DNA of 64,000 nt from Hymenolepis diminuta. Taxonomy: Eukaryota; Platyhelminthes; Cestoda; Cyclophyllidea; Hymenolepididae. The position numbers and the translations under genes are program-made. This document shows positions 27,100-39,063 of the stretch, in pieces. A model generated the notes under the pieces. That model worked only from the letters and a program-made list of their open reading frames with translations. It ran no database searches and was not told where the DNA came from. The stretch's first letter is position 1; each line of letters starts with the position of its first letter. The stretch is taken from the NCBI GenBank assembly GCA_900708905.1, contig CAADRB010000008.1, positions 1,581,449 to 1,645,448 on the forward strand, in the 5' to 3' direction.

Positions 27100-27525
27100 C
27101 ATAGTAAAAAACTTCAATTTTAATTTGTGGGCGGCAACAGAAATAGGTTAATAGAAAGTCAAATAAATGATGAAGTGGAGGGGGTCAGAAGGATGCTGAG
27201 ATCAACGTTAGGGAATCAAAATGTCTTACATAATTTGATTTTTGGATTCAGGTTATGCATTATTTATTGGATGGGTAGCTCACCTTCCAAGGTTCAATTT
27301 TCATTATTAGTCCTCTGGATCGCAGCGAATGCTTGTCTACGATGTCCATTGCATATTCACCGGCATTTATTAAGCAAGCGTGGAACTCGCCGCTACAATT
27401 CTTCCTTTCTTCCAATGGTTGGGATGCAACTGAACTTATGCGATATTCATCAGTTTAGAGTCTTAACATGGCAGATATGGGACTGCTGATATACGTATTA
27501 AAATGGCAAATTTATTTTGTCTGAT
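27100..27525 (+). repeat. unnamed 400-bp dispersed repeat, copy 1
   Basis: Aligns by eye along its length with copies at 52,240-52,640 (same strand) and 50,808-51,060 (opposite strand). Shared blocks include TTGGATTCAGG, ATTGGATGGGTAGCTCAC, CAGCGAATGCTTGTCTAC and CAGTTTAGAGTCTTAACATG. This copy contains a 120-codon open frame without homology, which the other copies do not keep, so it is probably not coding. No terminal repeat, A/B box or poly(A) tail was recognised. Confidence 0.6.
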
Positions 27526-28246
27526 TTCTGTCCTTTTTAATTACAAATATTTTATTCATCTTATACCTCTTCGTGGTCTTATATGCTTTAGATTAACTTT
27601 CTCTAATCTATTGCTCTCACAAAATTTAGTTGATATTTAGACCTTTTATCGCAAAGTATCTCACTGGCCGAAACTTGAGAGTTTATTATTTCGAATTCGT
27701 ATTCACCCAATGAATTTTTCAGTTAACCATTGAATAATAGATGGACCTATTATTCCTATACCAAGCCGAAATGTCTTCAACATATTGCAAGTGGCCTGGA
27801 GCTGCAATTCACATTTCTTCATTTGTGTATCTTTCCTCCGAGTGGAAATTTACGATACATTTGTTTGAGTTAATTTCATATATTTGCGTTGGCTAACAAT
27901 ATGTAAATAAACTTTACTGTCTAGACTAAATCTAGACACAAACTATTTGGTCCTACACATTGCTTTTTTATCCTGGCGTGTCAACAAAACTCAGAAGGAG
28001 ATTTCTAGAAATGGATTTCCACTAAAGCTCTAAAAGGCCATTAATATTTTAAAATTTTAGCAAAGACAAAAATTGATATGATTTCAAAATCCATCGGATA
28101 TGAGCGTCTTTTAAAAATGAGGTAAGGAGGCGATATTTTAAAGAAAAGTCAATCAGTGTTCATTAATCAATGCGATGGCAATACCACCTCGTGCTGGCAA
28201 TTTTCGGAACCATATCTTTTGGAATAAAACAATACATACCATTTTG
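27526..28246. other. intergenic, nothing recognised
   Basis: No coding or repeat signal identified. Confidence 0.4.
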
Positions 28247-28395
28247 TGCGTTGGTGACACCCAGCTAACGTGCTCGTCTGCGAAGTCAGAGGTCACAGAT
28301 TCTGGAAATACCGTTAAGCACTCGATCACGTGGTTAAGTTTGGCAAAATTTGAGTTTTTCACTAGGGAGACACCATGATGCCCACCTCCACCCCC
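28247..28395 (+). repeat. tRNA-derived SINE copy
   Basis: GCGTTGGTGACACCCAGCTAACGTGCTCGTCTGCGAAGTCAGAGGTCACAG gives the pol III head; it differs from the copy at 50,205 by only a few bases over this part. It ends TTTTTCACTAGGGAGACACC, followed by ATGATGCCCACCTCC, the family 3' body. Confidence 0.65.
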
Positions 28396-29894
28396 CAGCC
28401 ACTCCATCCTTGATCAGTATTTAAAACGCTTTTCTAAATTGCTTAAGGAGTTCTGTATACCGTTTCAAACGCATAGCAGGAAATATGTTCCAAATAGAGG
28501 TAAACATATTTTTAATCTTCAATTTTAATGAATAAGAGCAGATTGTAGATGAAATTTAAACTCGGTTTCTCAGACGAAAAAGGTCATGGTGATATAAACT
28601 AGGATAAATATCTCCGTTCCTTAACTTAGATGCAAATTGACTAACTGACTCGACAGTAAGTTCTATTTGATAAATTCATTTTAATATTTTCCGACAGATG
28701 CATGTTTTGCTATTGAAAAAAAACAAATTTTCTTCAATTGCCAATAATCAAGATTGACCACGTCTGAGTCGATTTGCCACCTGAATCGATTGAAGTGCAA
28801 ATGATCGCAATTTGTGCACACAGTTGTGCTGATGCACGAATGGGAGACGATTCTAAGAAAAGTTATATTCACTCATTTAAATTTAATATATCATTCTGTT
28901 TCATTGAGGTACCTTTCTTGGTGAGGCAATTAGTAATTTCGCATGCAGCCATTTTGTGCAGGATACGTTCAGTGTATAAAAAAATAATAATTTAATCCTT
29001 CCTTTATCATATTTTGTTGTAATCTAAAAGCATAACAAAGCACTACTTCAACTTTTCATTCTTGACTTGGTCTCAAATAGAGAAAGTCAGAGTAAGTGAA
29101 TTTTGTAAGGACCTGTTTGGTAGTCTACAGTTATTATTTAGTGATGTGGATGACCAGTCTCACTGAATAGTTTCAGCCGTTTGCCATTTTCTAATAATAG
29201 TGATTTCAAAAATCCATACCTACCCATGTTTGTCATCCCTTCGAAAGCCGCTAGGAGGTGATGAGATACATTTGCCAATTCTTATCGTTCTTCAGCCTAA
29301 ATATCTCAGTAACCGCAATCAGTTGCCGCGATCATGTGCTCCTTATGCTGACAGAATAACTGAGACTTTACCACTTATGTCACCAGTACAATATTGTACT
29401 CGTTTATGAGCTTGCGGGATTATCTTCAGCGTTTCTGAATTGGACATGTTCGACTAACACTTCTTATAACTCGGGCTGTCTTTTCATCTGTCCAGAAGAA
29501 CTATGAAGAACCTTCAATCATTTGTCGACAACCATTAGACAGACGGTTATTCTCAAATATTTCGAATAATGCATAGAATCGAAATGCCTTTGTGTTCAAG
29601 ATTTGATTATTGTTATCGAGAACAAGTTATTTCACCCATCCACACCTATCACCCTATTTAGAATTTTGAGTAACTCGATCAAACGCACCGACAGTTATAG
29701 AATGAAGCTCACAAGTGTCAATTTATCTTTGCTTTATCCCTAAATTAGGAAAACTGGGCCGACCACGTCAGATAGAAGTTTTCTTTAAAATAAAGCCTTC
29801 TCCTCGTCCTTCACCAAATCCATACCACTCACCCCACAGGGCGCTAAATCAGAACGAAATAGGTGGTGTCTAGCCGTCGGTACTTTATCGTCTG
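28396..29894. other. intergenic, nothing recognised
   Basis: Short overlapping open frames on both strands with no recognisable domain. Confidence 0.35.
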
Positions 29895-30410
29895 ATGATT
29901 CATGTATTGTGTGTCCGCCTTTTGCTTCGTGCGTACAACCTTCCCCCATCCCCTACCCCACATTTTAGTGGGTTCAGACATGACGTCGAAGGTAGACTAC
30001 GAAATATAGACTACTACACATGTGCGTGTCTCATTTTGAGGTCATTTCTTCACCTGTTTGACCTAGTTTTACTTACTATTTGCCTAAAAAAGTGGACTTA
30101 TACACCCCTTGACAGTCGCATTCTTACAATTATCAAGACACCTTTCCAAATACAGTTTCATTGCATCCACCCTGACCTTATTTCAATTACACGTGTCTCT
30201 GATAAATATTTGGGTAATGTAGCTGATGGTTTGACCCTAACTCTAACATTTAGGATCACAGTCTTAACAGAACTAATTCGATTTTCAATGTTTAAAGAAA
30301 TACCAGAGGGTTGGTGCATGACAAGTGTACGTAGTGGTGGCAGTGGGAGAGGGTATATTTACGTGTATATGGCTGTCTGCCTCACTTTGAGTGACCTCGT
30401 TTTCACATAG
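29895..30410 (+). other. 171-codon open frame of unknown status
   Basis: An ATG-initiated frame of 171 codons, unusually long for this AT-rich background and the longest among the unassigned frames. The translation is rich in Leu, Ile and Thr, with hydrophobic stretches near residues 45-65 and an RSGGSGRG run near 147. I recognise no family, signal or splice partner. Base composition here is somewhat GC-richer than the surroundings. It could be a lineage-specific gene, an exon, a transposon remnant or chance. Confidence 0.25.
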
Positions 30411-33400
30411 GTGGACTCATTTTTAGTCTAAGTTGGTTGGATTGACTGTGTACATATTTTATATAGTGCTTTTGGTTACAATCCAGTTAGACATTATAAT
30501 TATTGGCAAGTCACTAGTTGCAGTTTCTAATATCGATAAAACCACGGAAATACATGGCTGTCCGAGATAGCCCATTTGAAAGGAAACAAAAAGCCAGAAT
30601 TCTGTTGATAATATATTGTTACCTCAATTTAAATAAATCAGAATCGGTTTTTGAAATTCGTTAATACGAAAATGCAAATGAAAACAAAACTTCATTCTCG
30701 AAAACCGAGATCCACTTCAATCTGATCCAATGTCTTTAAATATAGTATCCAATCGAACGTAACTCAATCAAATACTTATAAGAGGCCTCAAGAGCAAAGA
30801 AGTGGTAATCACAACTGAATTCATTTTCTTTGCACCACCGATTTCCCCAAATTTTGCCGCTTTCTATCTAAATTAACTGAAATATTTAAATCTTAACATT
30901 AGCCCCTCAAAATTCGTAGAAATCGATCATTTTGATCACAAGTGAAAGGCATTGTTAAGAGGTTGACTTAATGTTTTGTTTGAATGCATAGGGATAAGGA
31001 TCCACAATCAATTATGCATTTGCTGATATCAGCCTTACCGTCTTTAAAAAAAGACTGATTTCCTTTTTATTTCAATTCTTTGAATTTTCACACGCTTTTA
31101 TATGATTATTTAATACGTCGATCAATCTTGAGCACTTTTGTTAAATGTAAGTGCTCTGCTATCAGCATTTCCAATTTCGGGGTCTTTCATCATTTTACCA
31201 CTCCGAGTTTACGAGTGATGAGTTTAATAGAATAAGGCTTAAGTAAAGTGGTTGTTTAAAAAATATTATGATGTTATCCGTGACACAATTCAGTTGTCAT
31301 GAAAAATTATGACAACGAAATACTCTACATAAAGCGGATTCTATCCTAATTTTACTTTAGAATGTAGTTCAACTGTGATGAAATTTTAAAATTAATTATG
31401 TTAACACAAAGATGTGAAAATAAATGAAATAAACTTTCGAATATTAAACGTTCCAAGTTCTAGAGTAATTTAATTCACATTTTAGTTAAAAAATAAATTT
31501 TACTCTCTCCAGGCCCGATGAGTTAGCGCCATAGAAATCAGAATTCGGTCACCGGAATTGTCAACTCCTAGAAATTGCGCATTAATTTTTCAAAGAAAAT
31601 GCATTTTTTAGCAGAGGCCAAAATTTTCACAACTTATCAATATCAGATACCATTTGAGAAACTGCGTGAAAAAAGGGAATAAGTCATTCTCCAAAATGCA
31701 TACTTGACGACAGCATAGAACGAACTAGAGCGAGTGTGGAAATAGAAGAAGGAAAGAACCCACAGGGAGCAGGATAGAGAAATGTCGTAAATAGCGCTCA
31801 AAAATGAATTTTTACTTGAGTGCTTTGGTTGCTCGGTGAGCAGATATGGGGGTCTTATCATATGAATGCTAGGAGCTCAATGTTCTTTAACTCGTATAAA
31901 TTTCTCGTAATTACAAATTCCATCACCTTTCTCCTACCCAATCAACCTACTTTCCTTATAACTTATGTTAATGAAAAGCATCTGCCAATTACAGAGGTAT
32001 TCACAAATCTCAACAGTGTTCTGTCCAGCTTGTCTTGAAGTGAAATGTCCTGCTGTGCGATAATTCTCTCCTTCGTTTCCCTATTTTCTATGTGTCTTGA
32101 AGGGATAATCTTATCAAATCCAATCGCCCCGTCTGGATGTATATCTAAGTGTGCATTAGATAGACGCAAATCCTCACCTACTTATCGTTGCAGATTTATA
32201 AGTTTTATATGAAGTTTTTCATAAATAAAGTTGGTTTCTATATTGCACTGATGTCTTCTTCCGGACTTCCAGCTTTCTGCTAGTCTTAGCTGTTCTTCCT
32301 GACTAGTCCAAAGGGCGTCTAGGAGACATATTAAACAATATTCCCTTACCACCCCTAAATTATTATTAAACAGTGCGAAGTTGTATTCGGTCAAGTTACC
32401 TTTTCCCGGTACAAATTTATCCACATGCGCCTTATGAATCATTGTCGATAAATATGAACCTTAATATTTCAACTTATTTCAATCATACATTTGAGAGTAA
32501 ACGTATTTTTTAGTAATTATTTATGTTTTATTTTTATCCAATAAAAAATAAATTAAGAATTAATAGTTAATTATTCATAAAATTTGCATATTTATAAAGA
32601 TATAGTGAATCGTAGGTCGATGACTTGCGTAAGTTTGTAGTAAAGGCTACCGTTAAGGCAATTACGTGTTATTATTAGGTTCTGGGGGTTGTGGCTATTT
32701 TGAGAGGCTAATAAAGCCATAATAAGTTTCAGGTACATATTTTTATTGTCTGTGACAATTTTACAACGCCAAAAGCAAAAAAGTATTAAGGATTATAACG
32801 TTCTTAACAATAGGCTTAAGAGCTTGTCGGCAGAAATAAAAGCTCTTCTGCTAGATCTCAGGCTAAAATATCTACTGTTTCTAACGCAACTAAAACCACG
32901 ATTTCTCCAGACCCCTCTAGAAATTCTACGCAGTTTCTTATTGTACCTATTCCTCCAAAGGTGCTCCCAACTCTAACTCTAGTTCAGGTTGACAAATGAT
33001 AACACAAAGTTACGCTCATCAATTAAATATAGTTTAAGAGTAATAAACCTCCCTTACCTTATGGAATCTTCCAAGTTTAATGTTATTCTCCAAACCTACA
33101 GTGCCCAAGCAACAATTAGTTTAGTGGTTGAGAAGGCAAATGATCTTACATGATATTCCGTAGGTTAGAAGAGCTCCACAAGCTATGTTCACTCAAAGCA
33201 ACTCCTATCTGTTACACTGTAATATAATAAGTCTCTCATCTTTGTAATACCCTGCAAACAAATTATCTGAAAATCACCTTTTAATTAAATTAAATTTACA
33301 ATGAATATACTTCATTTTATCTTGTTATGATGAGAGTAGTTTAAAAGTAGAAAATGTTTATCTCTTTCATTAAGTATGGTTTATTACATTTATTTATTCA

Positions 33401-35220
33401 TTCATCTATTAAATTAAAAAATCAGAGGTTTCATTATTTCATTTTTAAGATCATTTTAAAAATTCAGAATTGTCCAAATGGTTTTAAATTTTTAGAAACA
33501 ATTGTTTATAATTCGATAAATCAGCCTAAAATTAAGCTTTTGATATTCAAATCAGAATTTAAAAGACTATAAAAACAGCCAGACTGTTCGATTTTTTTGT
33601 TCAAAGTACCTATTTCTGTCCAGCTATGCCATATTATCAGACTGTGGTTTTATGAGTGTTAATTCATGGTATTTTTTCAAGTTAGTATCCCAGGAGTACT
33701 AGTGTATTTATGGCGATGTCTGCTGCACCGTGGAGGAGAATAGATGATCCCGATTTTAACAGTCCAGCTACCCATTTACCATTAGAGTTAAAGCGATACT
33801 TTTATCACAAGTGTTATATAATGCAGAGGAAGTGAATTTTATTTGCTTGTGGTGATATTAAACAGAAATTAGCAGTTAACTTTCGAAGAGGAGGATCGAC
33901 AATTTTAGAGCTCATAATTAAATTACGGATAAAGGAAAAAACTTTCAACGAAATGCTATATCAGTGAAAGAGCGACACACTTGCAATTATAATTTCAACA
34001 GTTGCAAGATCCACTAGTGGACAAATCCTTTTTAAAATGATCACAGACATATTATGAAGTTTATGGGATTGAAATAGTCACTTTTCAGCACATATCAATG
34101 ATACAGGTTGGGCAAAAAGATATATAGCTGCGAACTTTTTATTTACTGGAAGCGTTGGACTCATGAAGTTTGAAGATTTAGATCCAGAAAATGGAGATTT
34201 CTTCAGATCTCGTTTTGTCCATGTGATTTCCTTGGTATGAGATTTCTTAAGATCACTGTGCTCTCAAAATTGAATTTAAAGCAGTTTAAAACTTACATTT
34301 CTCTGCATTTCTTTAATCACATATTTCGGAACAACGATCTCTAATCCATCTCTGAGAATTAATTTAATATTGATCGTAATATTTCAAATACAGATGATAT
34401 TATTCTAATTATTTTTACTCATTATTCCAGGCCTCCGTAATTGTTAGATGATGACTTTTAACGAACAAAGAAAGCATGACAAATAAACTCCTCTGAGCAT
34501 TTCCTAATTCGTCTGTTTAATCACAACCCGGGTTCCACTGGTGTAACGTTAACGCCTGTCCCATCTCCTACTTTTTCATACTCTCCTCTCAACGTATTAC
34601 TCGTTTCTCGTCCCATTCCTTTCTCATTGTATCTTTAAACCTTCTTTTTTATTGGTCTTCTCATTTAGGAAGGGCCGTTTTTTTCCAGCTTGCTTTTAGA
34701 GGGATCACTAATTTTGAAAAGGGATAACTCTAAGCCTAAAGGGGTCGGACTGGCCCAATTAGTGCTAATTTAATATCTATTTCAAATCAATAAAGTTCCT
34801 TTGCATTGATAGTGAAGTAGTCTTTCATATAACGTAAAAAATATTATTTTTTTCTCGGACAAGTGCAATATCTCATTTCCTCGCTCTAACGCAGATTCCT
34901 CGAGATTGGTTTTCTAAATTTGTCAGGTTTTAGCCATAATGGATTAGTGTCACTGAAGATTTGCTCAATCGGTTTTAGTTGTGGAATCTTCCAAATCAGA
35001 TAAGCAGTGATACCATACATATTCTTAATAAAATGAAATACTAATGCGCTTTTGCAGAATCCCCCATTGTTGGTGAATAATTGGGAAAAGTACAGACGAA
35101 GAAACAGAAATGATCTACGACAAGTGCGTTTGTACATTTGCGCATAAACTGAAAATAAAACTTATCGCATTCCAGACAGGTGTCCCAAGCCCATTTTTAA
35201 ATGATGTTGGCATTCCTAGT
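30411..35220. other. intergenic, no gene recognised
   Basis: The minus-strand frames at 31,963-32,169 and 32,182-32,442 lie next to each other and look mildly protein-like, but no family or splice junction connects them. At about 31,510-31,570 there is a short piece resembling the SINE middle (CGGTCACCGGAATTGTCAAC). Confidence 0.35.
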
Positions 35221-35285
35221 TCATCTTTGGTTCAGTGGTAGCTACTGACTACCAAGGCACTATGTATAAGTTCCTCTAAATAGAA
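35221..35285 (+). repeat. tRNA-like head (pol III A box), decayed
   Basis: TTTGGTTCAGTGGTAGC contains a perfect A-box consensus (TGGTTCAGTGG), as in the D arm of glycine-type tRNAs. A weak B-box-like AAGTTCCTC follows about 38 bp downstream. There is no closing acceptor stem, so it is a tRNA pseudogene or SINE head, not a functional tRNA. Confidence 0.35.
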
Positions 35286-35696
35286 CGGTCAAATATGAGC
35301 TTGTTCAATGATAAGACTTTTTGTAAAATGTCTCGAATTATAGCCATATATAGAAAGGTTATTTTTAAATGGCTAAATTGTGTGTGTTAGTCAGGTCACA
35401 GTGACTGAACTAAAATAGAAAGAGTTTTTTTGTATGAAATTAATTAACATTCCCTTTAAGGAAATCGGAGTTGCGTTCTATAATTTAGCAATGACTGCTA
35501 ATTTTAATTAGCCTTACGGTGGTGCGTATTCAGAATAGAACAGAATTTTAAAGATGGAGGCAACTTGGGGTCTTTTATTAGCAGAAGTAAGTCTGAAAAA
35601 CGGCATTTTTTATCTTCAACAAGACGGAAAAAGTCAAAACGACAGTTCTCAGGCTAGTAAAAAATTTTCATTATATAGGAAATTCAAATAGTTGAA

Positions 35697-35825
35697 TGTG
35701 AATGAGCTCTTCACATTAACTCGGGGGTCACTACCCATGCATATCGGGGTCGCATCAGATTTTCAGACGCCCAAATTCCACGTGAACATATATGTGTGAA
35801 CAGCTCACATTAACTCAGGTCACGG
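35697..35825 (+). repeat. short direct repeat pair
   Basis: AGCTCTTCACATTAACTCGG (from 35,705) and AGCTCACATTAACTCAGGTC (from 35,802) are near copies about 97 bp apart, immediately upstream of a SINE copy. Confidence 0.45.
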
Positions 35826-35856
35826 TGGAGCATTTTACCTTACCTTACTCATTGTG

Positions 35857-36034
35857 CGATGGTGGAGCAGTTGTTAGTGTGCTAACCTGCGAGGCATGAG
35901 GTCACAAGTTCGATTCCCTTGACCGCACATCAATTTAGCGAAAATGCCGACAAACGATTAACTCTTCAAATAAAGGGGAGGTGAAGAATGAGAGAATCCG
36001 AATTTTTCACCAGAGGCTCTGTGTTGCCACCTCT
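35857..36034 (+). repeat. tRNA-derived SINE copy, well-preserved B box
   Basis: GATGGTGGAGCAGTTGTTAG is the A-box region. GGTCACAAGTTCGATTCCC holds an almost perfect pol III B box (GTTCGATTCC). The body ends TTTTTCACCAGAGGCTCTG followed by TGTTGCCACCTC. This copy shows the tRNA ancestry of the family most clearly. Confidence 0.7.
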
Positions 36035-38637
36035 ATCCAAAATGAGTGCTGCAAAACGCATTATTAAAAAGGTTCTAATGGTTTTACCTTTCTCATAGTT
36101 AAACATTGCATTGTTTGTCACAGAGCGGACAATTATAAATACATTGATATTTTACTCTGAAACTGATTTATTTTAGATATGCATCTTTTGAGAATGCGAT
36201 CAGTTTAAATACGCAAGCATCTACGCTGATCACTCTGCAAATGTGAAGTCTTAATTAAGCGGCTTACACTGTAACGGTCGCATATGAGATTGCTATCTAA
36301 GATGTCAAGGATTCAGGTTAAAACAATTTTAAGAAAGTTGATGGATAACCTAAACAAATGTAAAATGATGAAAAACATCAATCCATGTTTTCCTATCGAA
36401 AGACATAAGGCCATTTCACTCCTTCGACCTTATTCTTCTCCTTCTTCCTCCTTTTTTTAAATATACATTTTCGTCCACTGTTCAACAACTATTAATTAAA
36501 CAAACCTTAACAATAAAGGAAAATTTTCTAGATATTTATTCGCCATGATTGAAAATCTTTATCAAAGTCATAAGTGACAGAAAATACCCTTAGTGGATAG
36601 AGTGATATGGTCTTCTATCTTTGTTGAGCTTGACATACAACATTGGTATTTTAATGCTACTTTTATAATATTCAGTAGTAAATAGATGTACAGCATTTAA
36701 CATTTTGACATTAGTCAGCGTTTCTACATATATTCCTGACTGAAATTTAACAATTTTGACCTGCAATCTCCTAATGATACTGAGTTGCAAAATGCTCATT
36801 TTTCATTAAAAAGTGATAAATCACATTTGTCACCGAATTATTTGAACATAATTACATCTCAATTTGCTGTACAAACGAGTTCTTAAGACCTGACGACTTT
36901 CTTTTTTCTAATTAGTCTGCATGTGAAGACATCATAGTGCTCCATAAATATAGATATGCATATATTCAATAAAATGTTAACCAATAACTTTGACCTGTTT
37001 TTATTTAATTAACCATATAAAAGAAATGGTCCATTGTCAGTAATATGTTTCCATAATAATAACAGTTATTATAACACATTCGTTGAATATCAAGTGATTT
37101 ACCTATCAGTCTTTATTAAGACAGCAAGATAGAGAGGAGAAATCGCTGGTTGAAGAACTTTATTGTGAATAGAGAGAAAGCTCAAGGGGACGAGAGAGGC
37201 TTTTATGAGTATGAAAATGTGGGATGGATATCCGGATGTTGTCGGTATGCACATGGCTGTTTATATAAGCGAGGGTGAGAGAGAGAGAGGAAAGGTAGAG
37301 CCTTGGCGATAGTCATAGTGCACCTTGGGACTGCACACTTGAACTTGATCGATTAACGATGTTGGTTGAATCTTGGTAACATCGATGCTTTCCAATGCAC
37401 CTTGGAAATGTGTTTGTTACTATCCCAGATAATGAAGTGTAAAGAGATAAAATTTTAATCGACGGAAAAACTGATGAATGTGAGGATTAAGGAAACTGGT
37501 GCAGGTTTTTCCGGGTCATTTTTTTCTCTGGCAGCTATTGATTGAGTGTTCATAAAAGGAACTGTCAAAATAGGCTTATTTAATATTACTCTTAGCAAAA
37601 TATATTAGATCAAATGAATAATTTTATTTGTAAAATGATTATTTAAGTGTATGGTCTGTGTAGAAAATTAGTCTGCAGTCACCCTGTTCAGTTTTTGATA
37701 TTAAGATTCAAATCGGCAATTCATTCATAAATTAGAATTTCGAAATCTTAAAATCTACGTAAATGGCGAGGGTCGACCGAATCCTCATATGAAATGAAGC
37801 AAAATCCAAGATATTTCTTTACTTATTAACATTTAGCAGCACTAAAAGGTTAACAACCACACCGATTTAAACAGTAAGTATGCGAAGCACATCCAACCTA
37901 ATCTTTTTGTCCATTTAGGTAAAAAATCACACACGATTTTCAAATACAAAGCAATTTAAAAAATACATGTTGGGACTCCAGAGATTATAGTTAAGGTTAT
38001 CGAATTTTTGTACTTTAGGATACTGTTTTCGAAATGCGGTAACTTTAACCATACCAATAGAAGTTAACTCTTTCTTGACTGATTTATCGCCACTTCATTT
38101 ACTTACGATATACGCTGTTATTGATGATATGAATTCACAAAGCTTTCTTTCTTTGCCGACCAGTCCCACAATAGCAACGTGCTTGGTGGCACACACCTCT
38201 CAAAAAACGCCTACACAGCTTTCTATATAAATCCCTTGTTCTCTTCCAGCATGAAATCTTATGCTCCAATTTCTGTCACCATAACAGCACGTTCATCGTG
38301 AGATACACAGAGGTTAGAAAGTCGACAAACATTTTTCAAGGATGGAAATGATATTAACTTAATGCTGATCTCTACACATTTATAATCGAATAAAACCATG
38401 TATTATTCATAAAAAAAGAACACTCTATAAATAACAAAAGACGTAAGTATCACACAGCAGATCACCTCAGTATTTTCTCATTAAGTACAAAAAACACTCA
38501 TACTCACCCATTCCGTAAGTTAATAAGAGAAGAGAAAGATCAGGAGGACAATGAGTAAAGCCAAATTTAAGGTACAATAAGTCAAGTTACAGATCAAAAA
38601 GAAAAAAACAGATATGACGATAAGTCGGTTCGTCCCC
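36035..38637. other. intergenic and 3' flank of the LIM gene
   Basis: Contains a short GA run at 37,275-37,290. The last part before 38,638 would include the 3' UTR of the minus-strand LIM gene; no convincing poly(A) signal was found. Confidence 0.4.
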
Positions 38638-39063
38638 CTAGCGTCCATCACCTTCACCATAATAACCAGCTTGTCTCCCCTGAAGCCAGGGCTTCGAGAT
38701 TCCACGTCGTGATTCTGTGGAGAAGGGAGAAGACCGGCCACCTGCAGATGGAGTCAAGATAGATTTACTGCCAAAAGTGGGTGTAGAAGGGGTTCCGGAG
38801 CTACCAGGACCCATGTCACAGGAGAGAGTGGAGGAAGTGAGAGAAGAGGAGCCGTTAGAACCCCGACGTTGTGAACCAACTCCGACTCCACGTTGTTGAA
38901 GGAGAACGTCAAGGTTTTGACCCGGGGCGGGGGTGGCACCGATACGCGCCAGATGGCATTTCAAACAGAGGAGATGAGTTCGGCCAAGAAGTCCACTATC
39001 ACTGGTCTCGGTGTACGGGTAGCAACGAGAGGATACTTCATCAGAGAGGTGGAGATTGCAGTC
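38638..39063 (-). CDS. jub: LIM gene exon 8: end of LIM3 and C-terminal tail
   Basis: Acceptor CATCTAATACAG|GACTGC. DCNLHLSDE...RCYPY...LLCLKCHLARIG closes LIM3. The remaining 104 codons encode a Ser/Gly/Pro/Arg-rich tail ending GDGR and the stop TAG. Most relatives end soon after LIM3. Confidence 0.85.
   Translation of the reverse strand, partial: DCNLHLSDEVSSRCYPYTETSDSGLLGRTHLLCLKCHLARIGATPAPGQNLDVLLQQRGVGVGSQRRGSNGSSSLTSSTLSCDMGPGSSGTPSTPTFGSKSILTPSAGGRSSPFSTESRRGISKPWLQGRQAGYYGEGDGR

Noticed and set aside
37275..37290. GA microsatellite
   Set aside because: Too short (about 16 bp) to be of interest as a repeat array.
37471..37497. Possible hammerhead ribozyme core (CTGATGA ... GGAAAC)
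   Set aside because: The two core words are present at plausible spacing, but the bases between them do not form stem II and the flanks give no stem I or III.
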